From Gemmatimonadota bacterium (lineage in GTDB: Bacteria; Gemmatimonadota; Gemmatimonadetes; Gemmatimonadales; GWC2-71-9), in assembly GCA_025350665.1 (NCBI GenBank), contig JANXXJ010000348.1, forward strand, positions 1 to 38,239: a DNA stretch of 38,239 nucleotides, read 5' to 3'. The notes below the pieces were generated by a model. The model was not told the DNA's origin. It did not search any database and was given only the letters and a program-made list of their open reading frames with translations. Both the position numbers and the translations under genes were made by a program. Within the stretch, counting starts at the first letter, position 1. Each line of letters opens with the position of its first letter. This document shows, in pieces, positions 35,085-38,239 of the stretch.

Positions 35085-35993
35085 ATGACCGGCACCAAGC
35101 CCGCCGCCCCGTCGTCGGCGCTCTCGGGCACCGGGTACACCATCCTGGCCGCCGCCGGTTTCGGCGCGGTCAGCACCCTCACGGCCCTCGCCACCCGGGA
35201 GGGCGTCTCGCTCTTTACCGTGCTGGCGTGGCGCTACGTTCTCGGCGCGATCATCATGGTCACCTGGGTCCGGGTCCGGGGCGCGCCCCGGATGCCCGGC
35301 CGAGAGGCCCTCAAGTTCATCGCGGTCGGCGGGGGCGGTCAGGCACTGCTGGTTGGGATGGCCCTGTCGAGCACCCGCTGGATCGGTGTCGCCACGCTGG
35401 CGTTTCTGTTCTACACCTATCCTGCCTGGGTCACGCTGGTCCAGACCGTGCGCGGCGCCGAGCGGCTCACCGCTCCGAGACTGCTGGCGCTGGCGTTGTC
35501 ATTCAGCGGGACCGCGCTCATGGTCGGGACGCCGGCGGGGGACCATCTCCCCTGGCAGGGCGTGGCCCTCGCGATCGGCGCAGCGATGGTCTACGGGGTC
35601 TACATCCCGGTCATGCGCGGGATGCAGAAGGACTACTGGGTGACGGTGACGTCCGCCTACGGCAAGATCGGCTCGGCGATCTGCTTCCTGATGCTCGCCG
35701 TGGCCACTCGGTCGTTCACCGGGAGTTTCTCCGGCACGGCGTGGGCCGCCATCGTGGGCCTCACGGTCTGGAGCACCGTGCTCCCGTCCGTCTTCTTCAT
35801 GATGGGCCTGATGCGCCTGGGCCCAGTGCGGACGGCCATCGTGTCCACCGTCGAACCGTTCCTCACCGCCCTTCTCGGCGCCGTGGTGCTGAGTCAGGGG
35901 TTGCCGGGCAAGACGATGCTCGGGGGGCTTCTGATCGCCAGTGCGGTGGTGGTCCTGCACGTCGCCCGGAGCCGCCAGGCCGAGCCGGGCTGA
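35085..35993 (+). CDS. EamA (DMT) family transporter
   Basis: A 302-residue membrane protein with ten predicted helices in two EamA repeats: ILAAAGFGAVSTLTALATREG and ALAFLFYTYPAW-like segments in the first half, MVYGVYIPVMRG and VEPFLTALLGAVVLSQ in the second. Such carriers move amino acids, nucleotides or sugars through the inner membrane, often outward. The ATG is four bases after the esterase stop. It closes the long plus-strand run, just before a hairpin. Substrate unknown. Confidence 0.9.
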   Translation: MTGTKPAAPSSALSGTGYTILAAAGFGAVSTLTALATREGVSLFTVLAWRYVLGAIIMVTWVRVRGAPRMPGREALKFIAVGGGGQALLVGMALSSTRWIGVATLAFLFYTYPAWVTLVQTVRGAERLTAPRLLALALSFSGTALMVGTPAGDHLPWQGVALAIGAAMVYGVYIPVMRGMQKDYWVTVTSAYGKIGSAICFLMLAVATRSFTGSFSGTAWAAIVGLTVWSTVLPSVFFMMGLMRLGPVRTAIVSTVEPFLTALLGAVVLSQGLPGKTMLGGLLIASAVVVLHVARSRQAEPG

Positions 35994-36001
35994 TGGTGAT
36001 C

Positions 36002-36024
36002 GGGGGCCCGTTCGCTGGGCCCCC
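36002..36024. terminator. GC-rich hairpin between convergent genes
   Basis: GGGGGCCC (36002-36009), a seven-base loop GTTCGCT, and GGGCCCCC (36017-36024) form a perfect eight-base stem. It fills the 34-base gap between the tail-to-tail EamA and CocE-type genes, where a two-way terminator is expected. No T-tract follows on either strand, so termination strength is uncertain. Confidence 0.65.
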
Positions 36025-36027
36025 AAC

Positions 36028-38073
36028 TCAGGGAGTCTGCCCTTCGGTCAGGGCCACTGTCGGCCGAGGCCCCGCGCTGTCCGTCACCACCCGATAGACG
36101 AATCGCAGATCAGGCTGCCCCGGCCGGCGGACAGTCCAGGTGGTCCGGAGGTCGATCGTCTGCCGGTAGGGCGGCGTCTTCGTCAGATCAATCCGCCACT
36201 CGCTCTCGTCCGTTATCGTCCCGCCCGGCACCGGACGCTCTGATTTGCTGGCCGTCCGGTAGATCACTTTCCCGCCTGACAGGTCGTTCTCGATCCAGAA
36301 CCGCTCCGCCTCCTCGGGCCGCGGCGGCCGTCCCTGTGCTTCCCGGAGGGGGATGTACGGGTCAGCCAGCGGTGTGGCCCGGGCCGGCACGATCGGCAGC
36401 TCCACGAACGACCGGTCCCCGTCGGGGCTCTCGAACCGGATCTCGTTCCGGGCCGGGAGCGGGTTGGGCCAGTTGGACGGCCAGTCGCTCGACGCGATCG
36501 TCACCCGGATCCGGTGCCCCGGTTTGAACTGGTAGGCAATGTTCTGGAGCGTCACTCGGTAGCGATAGACCTTGCCCGGCATGATCGGCGTGGGGGGCGA
36601 GACCTTCCAGTCCTCGGGCCGGGCCGGGTTCAGATTCGATTCGCGGTACGACGAGTTGATCCAGCCGCGGGTGACCAGCTCCGAGCGACCATCAGGCTGG
36701 ACGTCGGAGAGTTTGACTGTGAAATCGGTGTTCACCGCCGACGAGGTCGCGTAGAAATTGATCGACGCCATCCCGGTCACTTCGGTCGGCGCGGCCAGCA
36801 CCCCGCTCGTGAACGTCAGCGACTCGGCCTCGTCGGGCCGCTGGTCCGGCAGGCCGAGGTAGTCGGTGTAGGATGCGTTGAACCAGGTCCCGTAGGGCCC
36901 CGCCGCGCTTCCCACCCACGGGTGATACACGAATCGCCGTGGTGGAGCCGGCGCGGGGCCCGGAACCCTCGACGTGAGGTCCCCGGTCGAAGTCAGGTAG
37001 TAGCGGCTCGGTTTCGTCCGGGCGATCGGCCAGTCCTCCTCCGCCCGCCATTTGTTCTCCCGCATCACGAACACCGATACCGGCGGCTCTTCGGTGATCC
37101 CGGTGTTTACGCCTTTCAGGAAATGATCGAACCAGGCCAGCATCACCTGGTCAAAGTCGATGACCTGGGTCGGCCCCATCGCGCCGTGGGTCCACGGCCC
37201 CGCGATCAGCTTCTGCGGGACCTTCTTCGCCTTGAGCACGAGGTAATTCTGGTATGCCTCGTCATGATTACGGGCGTGGTCGAAGAAGTTGGCCACCTGG
37301 AGCGTCGGCACCTCGAAGGTGGCGTACTTGCTGCGGAGATCCTTCTCCTGCCAGTAGGCGTCGTAGGTGTCATGCTCCCACTGGGGGCGGAAGAACCCCT
37401 CCCAGCCGTTCTGCTCGATGTGGCGCTTCCAGGTTTCGACATCCACCACCTGGCCGCCCTTGCCGTCGTCGTAGACCGGCCCGCGCAGCATGGTGTAGAG
37501 GACGTTCGGTGCCCCGTGCCAGACATACGGATGGTTGCTCCGGACGCCGCCCGGGTACCAGTGATCTCCGTAGAAATTGGCGTAGGAACTGTTGACCGCG
37601 ATCGCCTTGAGGTGAGGCGGCTTGAGGGCCGCGATCCGGGTGGCGTTGATCGCCCCGAAGGAAATCCCCCACAGGCCGACCTTGCTGTCGGACCAGGGCT
37701 GGGCCGCCGCCCACTCCACCAGGTCGTATCCATCGCGGAACGACTGGGCGTCGAAGTAATCCTTCATGACGCCCTCGGACCGCCCGGTGCCCCGCGCCTC
37801 AGCGAAGATCGCGATGTACCCGCGGGCGGCGAAGAAGGGGGCCGGCGTCTTCCCGTACGGGATGAAATTGACGATCACCGGGTAGCGCCCGGGCTCGGCC
37901 GGCCGAACGATGTTGGCCGCGAGGTGGACACCGTCCCGCATCGGGACCTTCACGTCGTAGTCGGTGGTGACCTGGTGGGTGGCTGCCGAGACGTTGCGCC
38001 AGGGCGCCGACGCCTGGCCCCGGGCCGCCGGGACGGCGGCCAAGAGCCCGAGGGAAAGGACGAGATGGCGCAT
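36028..38073 (-). CDS. Secreted CocE/NonD family hydrolase, second copy
   Basis: A 681-residue S15-type hydrolase with a signal peptide ending near ARGQA (residue 21). The core opens with VKVPMRDGVHLAANIVRP, followed by AEARGTGRSEG and the classical elbow GLWGISFGA (Ser 138). A His in GPWTHGAMGP and the jelly-roll domain (SINFYATSSAVNTDFTVKLSDV, GHRIRVTIASSDWP) complete the fold. The final 100 residues (GTITDESEWRIDLTKTPP) are an extension often seen in this branch. It shares family with the gene at 3953, but its elbow is canonical and the two look only distantly alike. It is five bases downstream of a partial esterase on the same strand. Substrate unknown. Confidence 0.9.
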   Translation of the reverse strand: MRHLVLSLGLLAAVPAARGQASAPWRNVSAATHQVTTDYDVKVPMRDGVHLAANIVRPAEPGRYPVIVNFIPYGKTPAPFFAARGYIAIFAEARGTGRSEGVMKDYFDAQSFRDGYDLVEWAAAQPWSDSKVGLWGISFGAINATRIAALKPPHLKAIAVNSSYANFYGDHWYPGGVRSNHPYVWHGAPNVLYTMLRGPVYDDGKGGQVVDVETWKRHIEQNGWEGFFRPQWEHDTYDAYWQEKDLRSKYATFEVPTLQVANFFDHARNHDEAYQNYLVLKAKKVPQKLIAGPWTHGAMGPTQVIDFDQVMLAWFDHFLKGVNTGITEEPPVSVFVMRENKWRAEEDWPIARTKPSRYYLTSTGDLTSRVPGPAPAPPRRFVYHPWVGSAAGPYGTWFNASYTDYLGLPDQRPDEAESLTFTSGVLAAPTEVTGMASINFYATSSAVNTDFTVKLSDVQPDGRSELVTRGWINSSYRESNLNPARPEDWKVSPPTPIMPGKVYRYRVTLQNIAYQFKPGHRIRVTIASSDWPSNWPNPLPARNEIRFESPDGDRSFVELPIVPARATPLADPYIPLREAQGRPPRPEEAERFWIENDLSGGKVIYRTASKSERPVPGGTITDESEWRIDLTKTPPYRQTIDLRTTWTVRRPGQPDLRFVYRVVTDSAGPRPTVALTEGQTP

Positions 38074-38078
38074 GGCGC

Positions 38079-38239
38079 CTAACGCTTGATGCCGAACGCG
38101 GGTTCGGTGGCCTTGCCGTACAGGGTCCGGAGCCCGCGTACCACGACGGTGCCCATCACGTCGCTGTGGCTCATCCCGGGATGGTACTCCGTCACCAGCT
38201 TGAGCCCCGGGTAGTTCCGCCCGCCCAGCATACCCGACA
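38079..38239 (-). CDS. C-terminal fragment of an esterase-like alpha/beta hydrolase, cut by window edge
   Basis: Only the last 53 residues are in the window. PGLKLVTEYHPGMSHSDVMG followed by VVRGLRTLYG matches the end of IroE/Fes-like esterases, where the active-site His sits in a short SHxDV-type segment, as in the gene at 33956. The stop lies in CGTTAGGC (38077-38084). It is five bases upstream of the second CocE-type gene, so both are probably one transcript. The family call rests on a short stretch. Confidence 0.5.
   Translation of the reverse strand, partial: SGMLGGRNYPGLKLVTEYHPGMSHSDVMGTVVVRGLRTLYGKATEPAFGIKR

Overview
The window is a gene-dense stretch of bacterial chromosome, roughly two-thirds G+C by eye. 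It holds 29 protein-coding genes or gene fragments, no RNA genes, no CRISPR array and no mobile element. High G+C, many exported peptidases and esterases, twin-arginine signals and a three-subunit mycobacterial Sdh1-like succinate dehydrogenase suggest a free-living aerobic heterotroph. Gemmatimonadota would fit, but that placement is inference; nothing here is a phylogenetic marker.

Layout. (1) 1-3743, minus strand: exported esterase-like lipoprotein, decayed ankyrin-repeat gene, membrane-anchored methyltransferase, and the start of an M19 dipeptidase cut by the left edge. (2) 3953-10463, plus: secreted CocE-type hydrolase, alpha/beta hydrolase, Tat-exported M20 peptidase homologue with an altered metal site, and a secreted protein resembling the N,N-dimethylformamidase large subunit. 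(3) 18388-10490, minus: M28 lipoprotein peptidase, MFS transporter, then sdhC-sdhA-sdhB, a small helical-repeat protein and a PLP aminotransferase. (4) 18498-21918, plus: ribose-type sugar ABC transporter (binding lipoprotein, double ATPase, permease) behind two tandem inverted repeats. (5) 22686-21937, minus: an SDR very like human HSD17B14, an L-fucose dehydrogenase. (6) 22832-35993, plus: ten closely packed genes: secreted MetX-like hydrolase, a solute-binding protein without signal peptide, a second SDR, L-fuconate dehydratase, S9 peptidase, PBP4-type carboxypeptidase, ThuA/sugar-dehydrogenase fusion lipoprotein, M55 D-aminopeptidase homologue, esterase and EamA transporter. (7) 38239-36028, minus: end of another esterase and a second CocE-type hydrolase.

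How the parts fit. The transporter, both SDRs and the fuconate dehydratase read as an oxidative, non-phosphorylating deoxy-sugar (L-fucose-like) route. A lactonase and the final diketo-acid cleavage enzyme are not seen here. The peptidases and esterases would supply peptides, D-amino acids and acids from outside the cytoplasm, feeding central metabolism and the succinate dehydrogenase.

The oddest signal is not a gene. The octamer CGTTAGGC (core GTTAGGC) occurs ten times as core and eight times in full. All five leucine TTA codons I could find in the window lie inside it, and four further copies span TAG stop codons.
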